A program made the translations under genes and the position numbers. A DNA stretch of 64,000 nucleotides from Pyrenochaeta sp. MPI-SDFR-AT-0127. Lineage: Eukaryota > Ascomycota > Dothideomycetes > Pleosporales > Cucurbitariaceae. The stretch is from positions 62,001-126,000 of the forward strand of contig JAGTJM010000051.1 of assembly GCA_020747015.1 (NCBI GenBank), in the 5' to 3' direction. The notes under the pieces are model-generated. The model was not told where the DNA came from. It saw only the letters and a program-made list of their open reading frames with translations, and ran no database searches. Each line of letters begins with the position of its first letter. The stretch's first letter is position 1. Of the stretch, positions 34,857 through 46,637 are shown piece by piece.

Positions 34857-36306
34857 CTACACTCCCTCAACAGCATCTTCAAACTCCTCCCCCTCACTCT
34901 GTCCACCCATCTCCTTCACAAACTGGCGTTTCGCACATGCACCCTCCTCATCCCTCTCCCTCCCCACCGCACCGCCAACAACGCTCACCCCGTCACTCAC
35001 ACCCTGCATAAGCAGTCTCCCAGCGTCCAATCTACGGGCTCGCAGGTCCTTCAAGTAGGCGAGGGTGAGACGCGCACATTCCTCTTTTGCCTTTTTCTTG
35101 CCGTAGATGTTGCGCACTTCGCCAATGGGGCCAGAGTGCACACCCGCGTTGCGGAAGAAGCAGCTCACGGTGTGGAAATCCTTGTCGGAGGGGTGGGGTA
35201 TGTAGCGCCATTCGGGCGTGGGGAGGGAAAGTGTGGCTGCGAGGTGGGCGACTTGCTGTGCGAAGGACGTGTTACCTGGGGCAGGTTGGATGGCATTGTC
35301 ATTTCTCTCGTTGGGGGAAGCGAGAGTCGAAGGCGTGGTGGAAGAAGTGGGGCTTTTCTTCTTCTTGATGCCGCCTACGGAAGTGAAGGATTCGGGCCAC
35401 AGTCCTTGGGCTTGGAAGTACTCGATGGCGTGGCGGGCGGCGTCTTGACGAGCGCCCTTTTTGGAAGAGTGGAGGGACTCGAGGGAGCCAAAGGGTTCGG
35501 TGTGGCCTTCGATGGTGAGGAGACAGGCAAAGCGGGAGCCAACGCCGTAGTCGGTGTATGTTGGTTGAGCAGAGGAGATGGAGCGTTGGTACTCTGTGCT
35601 ATGCATTAGCGACATGAAAGCAATAAATGGTCAGACACATACCGAGGAGCTGGCCGATATAATTTACACCAGGTTCCTTCTCTTTAACCTCTTGCTGCTG
35701 GGTCACACTGCCATCCTTCTTCCTCGCCTTGCCAGCCTTGCTAATCTTCCCCTCCCTCTCCAACTCTTCCAGAACCTGCAGTGCCTTCTGGCTAATCGAC
35801 TCTTTAGCCTCTTGCTTACTATTGAAACTCTTCTCTTCCCTCAAACCCTGCAACCTGTCTACAAGCACGCCAGGAAAACTGACTTGAACCGTCCATCCAT
35901 TCTCACTGCTTCCGCCATACGTAAAGACGGGTTGCAAAATGCCCAGGGCCTGGTACTTTTCATGGAGCAGGATTGTGTGCTTGGATGACCGCGCTCCAAC
36001 AGCTACGGGCTTCAACGGGGCAATGTTCTCACTGGTCTTGATCTTTTTAGAAGGCGGGGGTGTGTTCTTGCTTGCATGGCCGGCTTCGCGGGCAAGCATC
36101 TGCGCCGTGTGTTCTTCTTGATAAGGTTTCACAAAGTCGTCGAGCTTGAAGACGCCATTGTTAGAAGGATCGTCGGCAGCATGAGCCACAGGGAGCACAG
36201 GCGGCTGAGGTGGGTATTCGATATTCATGTTGATGTCTCCAGCTTTGTCCTTGGCTAAGAGATGATCTCTCAAGCTGGCCAGTCCTGTTGATTGAAAGTC
36301 CGACAT
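34857..36306 (-). CDS. Protein with double-stranded-RNA-binding-like domains
   Basis: Two exons give about 465 residues. The intron near 35600-35640 uses a GTATGT donor and GCACAG acceptor, joining QLL to EYQRS. Segments resembling dsRNA-binding domains: about 145-225 (LHEKYQALGILQPVFTYG with KQEAKESISQKALQVLEEL) and about 260-320 (TDYGVGSRFACLLTIEG with SSKKGARQDAARHAIEYF). A weaker third is near 380-440, with YGKKKAKEECARLTLAYL. The start at 36306 (MSDFQSTG) is chosen as the nearest; the frame is open up to an ATG at about 36470 (MRAHKSKR), which would add 55 Lys/Arg-rich residues. Likely an RNA-binding protein; partner and pathway unknown. Confidence 0.82.
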
Positions 36307-37224
36307 TGAACTGGCAGCCGGGCTAAGAGCACAATATGAGGTAGAAGGTACGATTAAGTATTTTCGTAGATCATCTCCTACCGCTCGCTTGTTGTCGGGG
36401 ATGTGTTGGTGTTTGGTGGGGCTAGCTGCAGGTGATTGCGCGACAGCGCGCTTGCTCTTGTGGGCGCGCATACTGTGGGGTAGCTTTGCGGTGAGCTTGA
36501 AATGAGCGTCTAAACGGTTGTCTTTGGAGCAGTAATTGTGGTGAAGTTTGGGACAACAATTCTGTTGAAAGCCTAAGGTAAGGAATGATTTGGGTGGCGT
36601 TGGTCTTGGAATGCGCCCTTGCCTTTGTGCTTCGTGAGCTTCACCACCTTTATATCGTGCCTGGCATCTCACCTTCATCTCACCGGTTCCAGCTTCAATA
36701 TCTCTTAGCAGCCTGCGGAATATGGGAATTATCGAAACCCAAATAATGTCCCAAGCCTCTTGTTCCACTATTCTAGTACCTGGCTGAAACGATAAGCACA
36801 CAAGGACCGCCCCTTGGAGCTACTTGATAACCACATGGTCGCCCAGCGCCACTCCCGGGCTTGATGGCGTTTTACAAGGACGTGTAGTGGCGTACACCAT
36901 GCCGAATTCAGCGTTCAGTACCAAATAGATCTTGACGAGCAACATCCACAGAGAGTTGCGAAGCCCAATTTGTAGATATGCTTGCTCCTCTATCTGTAGT
37001 CATGACATAAATTAGATCAATTCTATCGTTCGAGGTAGATGAAATGGATAAGAATGTAAAGATAATATTCATTGAATTGCAGCTATCCAGTGTGGACAGC
37101 CCTACTCATCGAGGCTGGAGTAACTTATTATAAGCAATTAGGGAGATGATGATACATAATAAAATTGCTAAAAAGCTGCTAAGAGCTTCAGACACAAACA
37201 TAATTGAAAACAAAAGAAAAGCCG
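36307..37224. other. Intergenic, AT-rich towards the inverted repeats
   Basis: Promoter of the dsRNA-binding gene at left, then from about 36940 strongly AT-rich DNA without open frames, consistent with a degraded mobile element next to the hairpins. Confidence 0.4.
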
Positions 37225-37489
37225 CCAAAGATCCCAGATCCTCTCTCTTAGCAGCCTATCAAGAATCTAAACAGGTAAGAGAAAATGCAAAGGATATAGG
37301 AGGTCATTCGAGAGCTTAATAAAGCAGGTAGGGCTATAGTACTACTGGCGTGAATGGCTGAGTGCTTAGTAGTACTATAGCCCTACCTGCTTTATTAAGC
37401 TCTCGAATGACCTCCTATATCCTTTGCATTTTCTCTCACCTGTTCAGATCCTTGACAGGGTACTGACAGAAAGGTCTAAAGACCTTTGG
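37225..37489. repeat. Large inverted repeat 1 (hairpin)
   Basis: Arms 37271-37346 and 37368-37443 (76 bp each) are reverse complements with one difference; the loop is 21 nt. Outward, homology continues at lower identity to 37225 and 37489 (122 bp each side). Most differences are C/T transitions, several in CpA context, as RIP would leave. No transposase frame is recognisable. It could be a MITE-like element or an inverted duplication. Confidence 0.85.
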
Positions 37490-37572
37490 AACGATGTAGC
37501 ATCGGACCATCAAACCCTCCTGGCTTTCCAAAGATACGGCGTTTTGTAGTTTACGAACGCTTGCAGTATTTA

Positions 37573-37704
37573 GCTGGCGCCTGTGCGACCTGTGCGAACA
37601 CCTCCTGACGAGGATCTCGTAATTCCTCAAATCTCGTCAACTTAACTTGAGGAACTACGAGATCCTCGTCAGGAGGTGTTCGCACAGGTCGCACAGGCGC
37701 CAGC
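37573..37704. repeat. Large inverted repeat 2 (hairpin)
   Basis: Arms 37573-37630 and 37647-37704 (58 bp) are reverse complements with a single difference (TT versus CT); the loop is 16 nt. The arms are GC-rich, unlike repeat 1, so the two do not share sequence. They lie 83 bp apart and may be parts of one element. Confidence 0.85.
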
Positions 37705-37874
37705 GCCACATTGTATAGACGTTATCACGTTAACCAGCTTCCCGGACACAACCTGTGGGGGAAGACAAGGCCAGCGGTGACTGTTGTTTTTGATGCCGAT
37801 CTTTTCTACAATCACTTCCACAAATGGCAGTACGGTCCATGTATTTATCATATGCGGTTGTTGGTTCTCAATTC

Positions 37875-38426
37875 TCAGTTGTTAAGTTGCTGTGCGACTG
37901 GGAATAATGTCGTTGACGAAAGCTCCTTGTGTTTCAATGCCTTGTGTCTCATTAAATTCTTCTTTTGAGCCATACTCCTGTTGCAGCCTTTGACGTCGCA
38001 AAAGTATCGCCTGCCTTCATGCTTAGTCTGCGTGTGCTCGTGCAAAGATTTGAGATGGCGATATTTTTCGTTGCAACCTGGGACATCGCAGGCGAAAAGC
38101 TTATGCGTTTTCATGTGGCTCTTGTATTGCTTCTGCTCAACAAATCGCCGAAAGCAACCATATTCGGTACAGACGTACGTTGGCACAGCACGATTGATTG
38201 GGAGGAAGAGGCTCTCAGAACGTGCAGGTGGAGTAGTGCTTTGTGGCTGGCTTTCAGGAGTCCTTGAACCGAACGAAGAATCGTCAGGAGTAAAAGTAGA
38301 GGAGGTTGACCAAAGGGCATCTTGACTCTGTGTATGCAAAGTAGACGTGGAGTCGATGAAGTCGTAGCCTCCTCTCTCAGAAAACGAAGCGGGGACCCAA
38401 GGCAATTCGGGCGAGAAAGGTGGCAT
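37875..38426 (-). CDS. C2H2 zinc-finger protein, 5' end unresolved
   Basis: Three C2H2 fingers close to the C-terminus: YVCTEYGCFRRF..H..H, FACDVPGCNEKY..H..H and YFCDVKGCNRSM..H..H, with TFIIIA-like C-x4-C spacing. Before them is a Ser/Thr/Pro-rich part (TFTPDDSSFGSRTPESQPQ). The given start is the first in-frame ATG (38426). The frame continues open upstream to about 38627 and looks coding there (HLNYNSWILQSPNIW, CPFPNEWFSDEA), yet holds no ATG before a stop. The true start is therefore probably in an upstream exon or lost. Presumed transcription factor. It lies 170 bp from the second hairpin. Confidence 0.75.
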   Translation of the reverse strand: MPPFSPELPWVPASFSERGGYDFIDSTSTLHTQSQDALWSTSSTFTPDDSSFGSRTPESQPQSTTPPARSESLFLPINRAVPTYVCTEYGCFRRFVEQKQYKSHMKTHKLFACDVPGCNEKYRHLKSLHEHTQTKHEGRRYFCDVKGCNRSMAQKKNLMRHKALKHKELSSTTLFPVAQQLNN

Positions 38427-38627
38427 CAAATCAGGAAAATTCGAGAAGTCGACAGTAGGTGGACCAACATTGCTAGATGCCAATGCCTCGTCCGAGAACC
38501 ATTCGTTTGGAAATGGACAGCCTGACCATATGTTTGGTGATTGGAGGATCCAGGAATTGTAGTTTAGATGATCATTTTGATTTGTCGAAATGGGCCTAGC
38601 GCGAAGCCGTAACTTCGCGCCTGGTCA

Positions 38628-39688
38628 ACGCAATTGGTTTGTTGTTGTGTGGTGACAAGTAAGTCCTTGGGAGGGAGGCCGCGATGAAGAATTCCGAGGT
38701 GGAAAAGGTTGATCTATATAGTTTTATCAGCCCAGATGGCCCCCACTTGACTAATGCACAGAATGAAGGGTCTCAGGTCTTCTCATTGGATAAAGGGAGA
38801 GATCTCACTTCCTCTCATTGGACAAGAGCAAAGGTCTCAGGTCGTCAGTGGCCTCATGCAGCCTTCCCCTCTAGTTTTGCCTAAGGCTGACGCTGACAAA
38901 ATCTTTGATTCGCTCGTTCAGAATTTAGTAGGGCTTCAAATACAGCTGGGCATGGAGGATCATCTCAGCCACACAATTGATTGGTAGAGAGCATAGGATC
39001 TCATCACTCTCCATGCAGAGCAGGTTGGCATCTTGGTCTGTGCGTGTCCTCCATTTCTTGGAATACTGGAGCTTGGTCTGGCCAGCAAATGCAGATCTTG
39101 TTCCCAGACTCTGCCTTGAGCTTCCAAGAAAATCATATGATGCAAAAGGCATGACATTGCAGGCACTGTCGAATGATGATACCACAGCGATAAAGACTTA
39201 CAATGGCGAGGACACGGAAAACTCCAGCATACTTCGACGAACAAAGTTTGGGTTAAACGCTCATCGACTCGACCCACAAATCTCTAAACCGGGAATCGGG
39301 TCGTCTTTGAGATTCCCTTGGAATTAGTCTTTTGTGTCTTCGTAGACTGAGATCTGAATGTGCCTATCATTCATGTACAGCGATGAAGATTGACAGAAAA
39401 TAACAAAAGCACGGGAGATTCCAACCAGCTACAAGGAGCAAATGATGATCTGAATTACCATTACCCAAACCCTCAGAACCTCAAAAGCCTCCAGACCGTC
39501 TAAACCAATATCATCTTTTCATCATCAAAAACATAGTAGAGAAACATAAAATTCGTATCGTCATTAAAGAACCCAATAGGACATGGGCATCTCTGCGCAT
39601 GAACGCCTGTTTTCCAACAATAGCAACAAGCACAACAACAACAATGACAAGAAGAAGAAGAAGAGAAGAAGAAGCTAAGAGAAAACAA
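38628..39688. other. Intergenic with short direct repeats and microsatellite
   Basis: About 1 kb. Repeats of GGTCTCAGGTC and CTCATTGGA lie at about 38768-38850, and an AAC/AAG trinucleotide run at about 39630-39677, in the 3' region of abaA. No supported gene. Confidence 0.4.
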
Positions 39689-42572
39689 TCAATACCCGCG
39701 TGCCCTTTGATCCCGTCCAATCAGATCCAAAACTCCTAGTCCTAGTCCATTCGCCTGCTCCTTTCTGCAATCCACTCCACCAACCGCGCCACTTCCGGTA
39801 TCTTCATGAAATGGGCTCTGCAAGTTCCAGAGACCCGGGTTGAGGTTGACATGTGCGTCGTGTAGGCCGTGTGCGACGAGGTCTTCTGCATGGCTAGTTG
39901 GGTTGTAAGCATCGTGGCCTTGGGTGGCTTGGGCGTGGTTGTCGTGGGGAAGGTAGGGATGGTACTGCTCCTCTGCGTTCTCGAGGCTTGAGATCAAGGT
40001 TGTGTGATTCCAATTTGGCTTTGTGGAGAAGCAAGTCATGTCAGTCGGAACTTGCATTCCGTCACTTACAGTGACCAGCTCATTGTTGGCGTTCACGGTC
40101 AAACCTAAGCCAGCAAAGCCGTCGCCCTCAAGCCCGGCAAGTGCATGCAAACCGTCTAGTCCATTACCTTGGCTCGCAAAGCTGTCATAGCCGGCCAGAT
40201 TGATAGCAGAGTCGAAGGCGCCGGTAATGGTGATGTGGCCGCCATTGAAGTCGAAATCATTGTCGTGCGAATAAGTAGGCACGCTATCTTGACTATGTGA
40301 GAGTGCGAGGCTTTGCTGCGAATAATCGGTTGCACTAGCTGTTGTGGGTGCTGAGGCACTGTGGTTCTCAAGATCAGGGGCCATAGACGCTAGGATGTCG
40401 AGCGACAGGGCTGGAGGATGAATGGAATGGGAAGGCTGAATCCCGTATGCATGATGATTGGTATGAGGATTCTGGAAGTCCAAAGGCAGTTGGTGATAAA
40501 GTGAGGCCTCAATTGGGTCTGGGGCCGAGCTTTCCATTACTTCCTCGTGGCCGCCGGTGATGTCCTCCACGTTTGTACCAATATACTCCTCCTGCTTGAT
40601 CCATTTTTGCTCCACAGGCGCAGCGTGGCAATTGCCGAAGCTGACAGCGCGCCAGGTCATACTACCCACCTCAGCAGAGCTCCTGGTCTGCGAAAATCTC
40701 CAAAGGATAGTCATTACACATTGAGCCTCCCCAGTACCGGGCTTGATACCATAGACGTCTTGGGTCGCCGTCAAGCGTAGCAATGACCTACTGATACCGT
40801 TTTCGTTTCTGTGTCTCATGGCCTGATATTTTCCCATTCGATTGACCCAGAACCTGGAGCCGAATGGAATCTGGAAACTGCCGCTGGAGCCGTTCGGATC
40901 GGCCCTGTACTCGCAAGGCGCACGATATTCTTTTAGGTCTTGCGGATCCGGCGCGATAGCACCGCTATCGTAGAAGCGCGTTATGCATTCTAGAGAATCA
41001 AATACTGAGAGATTGCGCTGCGAGTGTATGTTAAAGATGATTTCCAGAGAAGCGTTCGGCCACGCTTCGGTCATTACTTTGATAGACGCATCACAGACAA
41101 TCAATTTTCGATCTGTCTTCGTCCACTCCTCCGTCTGAGATCGAAGGAAGTCAAATTCTGGGTATTGTCGGCGCCATGATTCAGTGTCAGAGACATTCAA
41201 GTCAGGATTGCGTCCATTCGATGACAATTGCGTCAAGTAATGCATGGGTTGGTCATCGTCTACAACCAGCATAGCGAAATCCGTGATTGCGTATGGCGAT
41301 ACCAAGGCGGCGCCAGCAGAACTCGTACCTAAGGGCACGTTTGATTGTGTTACGCCGTACTGTGGCCAAAAGTGCGGCGTGGATGCATGGTAGTCGTATT
41401 TAGATGCGGAAGCGGTACGCTGTGGGTGATGACGGTTCCGTGAGTGGGCTACATGATACGCATGAGAGGATTCATTGGCGCGGTGGCGTTTCTTATCATT
41501 TTCTTTGGTGGCCATGTAGTGGAGGACTGTGACGTGGTCGGTTAGCCTGGTCCTGGTAACCCCTAGCATAACCCTTCCGGACAGCCGCACAAAGAATAGC
41601 CCCAGAGTCACCATGAAGACCTCATGGAAACTTCTTAAACTTCGCTAATTCCTGCTCCTCAACCCTCATCGACGCATGCGGAGTGGCTGAGCATTTGTGC
41701 CAGCAGGCAACTGCCTGAAGCACGGCGTACTGGAAAGTCATCACTTACCGGACTGTTGATCTCGAAGATGTTGCTTCAAGACCTGGAGGTGGCTAGACAC
41801 CTGCTTGCGACATCGTCTGATACCAGTGTCTTTGTAGATGGAATCCTGGATGAGTTCATTACGGCCTCGTAGTTGTCCCTCAAGCATGAATTTCTTCCGG
41901 CCCATCGGCGGCCACTTAACAAGTGCTATGAATGCTTGTTAGAAGGACATACAATACACGTATGAGAAGAATGAAAACAAGGGTACAAATGAGCTCTTGG
42001 TGATGGATATCGAGAAAAGTACACCATGAGGTTGAGAAGGATCGTCAACGCAACACTATTCACGTACCTCTCCAGAAGGCATGTTCTAAGAATTCAGGCC
42101 AGACGCTCTTCTCCTTCTCATCTTTAGTTCCTCGTTGCTCAGCCGCTCTCTTCTCCGCCGCTTCTCGAGCCATGAACTCCTTTGGCGAAAGCATGGGCTG
42201 CTTCTCCCTGTATTTCTGGTACTTTTCCGAACGGTCGAGCATTTTGTAAAGAATCTCGAGTTCAAGTCGGATCTGCTTCTCCGGCCTTTCGACGCCAAAG
42301 CCCGCCAGGCCGATATGCTGTGCGTGGACATTGCCAGTGAAGTAGCTGCCTGGGGCAGCAGGCCGCCGTTGATATGCATTCTCGGTCGGACTTGGACTGC
42401 GAGATTGCTTCAGTTGTGGCGAATTAGTGGTGGTGTTGTATTCGTGTGGCCAGTTAGCAGACCGCTCCTGAAGGACACCCCGATGTTGTGATGCTGCAGC
42501 CTCATCTGATGTATTGCCCAAAGTCGGGTCCTCAGTTGTTAGCACGCATGACTGTTGATGTTGGGGTTCCAT
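39689..42572 (-). CDS. abaA: TEA/ATTS-domain conidiation regulator AbaA
   Basis: Three exons (42068-42572, 41749-41925, 39689-41526) give 839 residues. The TEA domain spans the first two splices: VWPEFLEHAFWR, ALVKWPPMGRKKF, then GRNELIQDSIYKDTGIRRCRKQVSSHLQVLKQHL, read through to about residue 230. The C-terminal half matches the AbaA-type region: RFYDSGAIAP, IPFGSRFWVNRMGKY, ILWRFSQTR. A long Asn/His/Ser-rich tail follows. Filamentous ascomycetes normally carry one TEA gene, so this is the abaA/TEC1 orthologue. In Aspergillus it directs phialide development and binds CATTCY; six such hexamers lie just upstream. Target set in this species is unknown. Confidence 0.9.
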
Positions 42573-43516
42573 AACAAGCTATGGTCTGGTATGCAACGGG
42601 AGGCTGACGAAAGGAATGATAAGGGTAAGAATGACGGTGAGGCAGAAATGGAACGAATGTTAGGGCAGTTGGAGCAATGAGTGACTGAGGATTGTGAACG
42701 AAGAGAATGTATCTGAGTATGTGGCAATGCTAAAGGTATGCAGATAGTTTGCAATGATATAAGGTATGGTCCAGATGACCGACTGTCAGGCAGGAGGCTA
42801 GCTTGGCAGACAGGCAGGCTTTGCCGTCCTCCCAGGGCAGACCGACCGATGGGTACGATACGGGACCCGCTATACTGGAATCGGGTGTGGCATCAGTCAA
42901 CAGGGTAACATGGCGATTACCACAAAATTAGGTTAACACGCTTCGTTTTGCCCGTCGTTGTCGCCTACAGATCGCCATTTCGCTTCTCGTCCAAGTAATT
43001 ACTTTCCTCGCAATTCCTTCGCCTGCTGGAATGATAAACATTGCGTGGTTAGTAGAAGGAGCAAGGGCATACGGGCGACTGCCGTCTGATCAAGCGTCAT
43101 CTGATTGGACGTGTGCGAGGGAGAATCAGCACGGAATGCTTTGGGCAAGAATGAACGTCAGTGGTCGCGAACAACAAACTACGTGAGTCGAGTGTGTTTG
43201 AGCGACAAACGTCTCGTTTGTGGCTGCCTTACTCCCCATGTTTAAGAGTAATCTGAAACGCGGTGTGGTGGCCATGCCCATTGATTCAGCCCACGGTAGG
43301 AATATCCTGTCGGGGCTTAGAAAACGGTGACCTAGATATAGCGCTCATGCGGTTGGGTGGCATAGTGCTACTACTTTGAGTATACCGCGGCCAAGGGCGG
43401 GCCCCGCTTCCTTACTAAGTAAAGCAAGGGATGGCGTCAGGACGACGCTGCCTGATGGTGTCGCGCCCATCTCTAGATTTACTCCTACCAGAACACGCTC
43501 GCGCTCGCGCTCATTC
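42573..43516 (-). promoter_or_regulatory. abaA upstream region with six CATTCY sites
   Basis: RGAATG on the plus strand (CATTCY on the gene strand) at 42613-42618, 42628-42633, 42704-42709, 43028-43033, 43133-43138 and 43148-43153. All share one orientation; I noticed none in the other. CATTCY is the published consensus of Aspergillus AbaA. The right part also contains the MRD1 3' region. Confidence 0.5.
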
Positions 43517-46358
43517 TCATTCGTCTAGGTCATCAGTGCCTGCAACGTTAAACTTCTTGCGACCACCTGCTGTGAGGCGTTGCAGGGCAACCTTGTTGGC
43601 CTGGGCCCCCACCTTCTGTTGCATCTTCTCCAGTTCCTTTTCAGGGTCGTCTGACTCGGTCTCTGCAAAAGCAAGAACTAAGCGACGACCCAGTAAGTGC
43701 GTATTCTTCAGGGCGTTCATGGCGTTAACGGCGTCGCGTTTCGTGGTGAACTCAGCGAAACCAAACCCACGCGACGACGAATCAAACTTCTTGGGTACCC
43801 TGACGGACCGAAGTTGGCCGTAAGGGGTGAAGAGAGCGCGGACATCCTTTTTCTGCAGCTTAAATTAGCACGCGCTTTATACAGGTAATAAAGGGAACTT
43901 ACACTCGCTTCGAAGGGCAGGTTCTTGATAAGGATCTTCGTACTTGTCGCCTTCTTTGCCGCATCATCTTTTCGGCGCTCCTCGGCCGCGTCCGCGCCCT
44001 TGTGAGACCCTTTGATTTGCAGCTTGTGTCCTTCCAGGTCCTGCCCGTCCATCGTTCGAAGAGCTGCCGACGCGGTCTCAGGACTGATGAACTCGACAAA
44101 GCCAAAACCCATTGATAGTACGCCTCGTTTCGGGTCGATCTTCGTCTTGACTCTTGCACTACGGAAGCCCGACAAGGGTTTGAAGGCTTCGGTAAGACGC
44201 TCGGTTGTCGTTGTGAAGTTGAGGTTCCGGACATACAGGGTAGCTGTGTTCGTGGCCTCCGGTTCTGCAGCTTCTTCGAGTAAATCCGTTGCAGAAAGCT
44301 TTGCTGCAGGCTTGTCCAACGACGCTGCTTGAGGAACGTTGACAATCGCACCTTCTTTGAATAGATCCTTGGGTGCTTTTTCCAGATATAGGATAGAATC
44401 CTTCATCTTTCGGTACGACAGCGACATAAACGCAATCTTGGCTTCGGCTGCATTAGAATACTCGACGATTGCAGTCATGCCCGTTGGCGGCATTAGGAAC
44501 TTGGAGACTGTTCCATGCTCCTCGAACATCTTCCGTAGCTCATCTGGAGTCACCCCATGTGGAACGTTTTTTACCAAGATGGCGAGGTCTCCTTTGGCAC
44601 TTCGCTGGAAAGCCTCAAGATCAACGCCATGTTGAGCAAAGTAAGACTTGGTCTCTTGAATGATATGTGTCTCAGCATGAGCCTGCTTGACCGCTGCATC
44701 TGACGATGTAGGGTCGAGCAGCTCCGATTTGCTGATACCCATGCGACTTGCAACGGTGGACATGACCGCATCAGCCTAAATGACGGTTAGCTGTTGAAGT
44801 AATGTATCGGTGTTTGTCTGACATACGTTGAGATACAGTGAATTCCAGTTGAAAGAAGCCTTGACAGCATCCTGTTTTCGTCTGATCTCCTTCTGCTTCT
44901 TGAGTGGTAGTTTTGATATCTCAAAATCGTCAAGCTTTGTGTCTTTCTTTGCTTTCGCAGAGATAATGTGGAGCAGTCGCCCTTGGAAGATTGTATTGTC
45001 GTTGTCGAGGTATGCTTCGGCCGCCTGGTTGGGATCTTGGAACTGCACAAAGGCGAAGCCTTTGCCTTTGCCGTCAATCTTCTTCAACGGTACATGTACC
45101 TATGGTGGTCAGCAGTTGTTCGCCCAGGAAAGTTCAATTGCCAAGTGAAAACATGTGCCACTATCAGATTAGAGAGACATCTACTAAAATACTCTCACAA
45201 GTCAACCTCATATGCCTAAGCATCAGTTGTCCCTATCTTGACGTTCATCATTGCATGGGCGGTGTGATAAGAAAGAGGGGAAGGGCATACCTCTTCAAGA
45301 GCTCCGTGTTTTGAGAAGTGTTCGCGGAGCTCATCTTCCGTTACCTCGAAGTGCAGGTTTCGCAGGTAGAGGCGACCAGTCTCACGAATCTTGTCTTCCT
45401 CTTCCTCGGGTGCTGCATCGTCAACCTGCTCCTGTGCCACCGGTTGTCGGGTCTCAGCTGCGTCTTTGGAAAGGTCTGGCACTATGTGCTCCTCACTTTG
45501 AGGCTCTGGTGACGCCGCTCTCACCGGTGGTGCTTTGGCCGATGGTTCCTCATCGTCCTCAACCAGCTCTAAAACCCGGTTGGTCCTAGAACGTAGCCAG
45601 TCCTCATCGGTGACAGGGCCTTGCTCAGCAACAGGCGCATCTTGTACGTCTTCCATTGCCTCGCCAGCGTTGACAACGTTTGCATCGATGTCTGATGTGC
45701 GGTCGACATTGATGGTCGGCTGTTGGTCGACTGGCGGCTGTGTGGATTTCTGTGTGGATTCTGACGCTGTCTTCGCCTTTTTCGTGATGACCTGATACTC
45801 GTTGTCGCTCTCGTCCTCGGGAACGGCAATGGCTGGAACAGCATCTTCTGCAGTACTTGGTGCGTTGATTCCCTGTGTATCTCCGTTGGTCCATATGTTG
45901 TTCTTGGATGGCGGCTGATACACCTCGAGGAACTCCTTCAGCTTTGGGTCCTGCTCAGCCTCCTCTCGCTTGCGCTTGAGTTCATTCTCCCGTCGTGGTG
46001 CTACATACGCGTCGTCTCTTGGCGCACTTCTCTCGGCCTTTTGCTGGCGTCGCGACTTGGGCAGTTCCTTGTCGGCAATCTGCGAGGCAGTCAGCCCCGC
46101 TCAGTCATGGTCATGGGGCGGCAATGGGCTTACAGGACGCGCAATCTCTGCGTAGATCTTGGTGAGCTTGATGAATGTCTTGTTGAAGTACTTGACGGCG
46201 TTTGCGGCATCCTCGGGCGTCTTGTAGCCGACATAACCTATGCGGCGGTGCGGGAAAAACTTGACGTCGGTGACGGGGAACTTTGCAAAATGCTTGCGCA
46301 CGTCGTCTTCGGTGAACTTGGGCGGCAGTCCACGCACAAAGATGCGCGACGACTCCAT
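43517..46358 (-). CDS. MRD1: Multiple RNA-binding domain protein 1 (pre-rRNA processing)
   Basis: Five exons give about 810 residues. Five RRMs are visible in order: residues 1-75 (SRIFVRGLPPKF), about 310-390 (GRLYLRNLHFEV, KGFAFVQF across a splice), about 490-560 (LAILVKNVPHGV), about 610-690 (ATLYVRNLNFTT, MGFGFVEF) and about 720-800 (TKILIKNLPFEA, RGFGFAEF). Between RRM1 and RRM2 is an acidic, disordered stretch. The first and last RNP motifs and the overall layout match Mrd1, a nucleolar SSU processome factor needed for cleavage at A0-A2. The start MESSRIFVRGL at 46358 fits. It is divergent from the dynein light chain gene across 279 bp. Confidence 0.93.
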
Positions 46359-46445
46359 GGCCGCAGGCTCAGCGAGGGTTGAAGGTCGAGGGAAAGTTCG
46401 CAGTCCAAATTTTTTGTCGAAGAGCAGCGTCGCGCTAGAGCCCGA

Positions 46446-46459
46446 GTGCACTAGTGCAC
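46446..46459. promoter_or_regulatory. 14-bp perfect palindrome in divergent promoter
   Basis: GTGCACTAGTGCAC lies 88 bp upstream of the MRD1 start codon and 180 bp from that of the light chain. Possible dimeric factor site; no factor assigned. Confidence 0.4.
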
Positions 46460-46637
46460 GCTAGTGATGCGGCCGCTCGTTCGTCCTTTTCCAGCCGAGC
46501 GGCTCCAAGCTCTAACACTGACACAAGCTTACAACGAGGACGCAGCCTTACACTTTTCAACACTATAAGATTCTGCCTATTCCCAGAGGATCGCGACATC
46601 TGCTAGTTCTACCGCCAACAGCACTCAATCCGGCACC

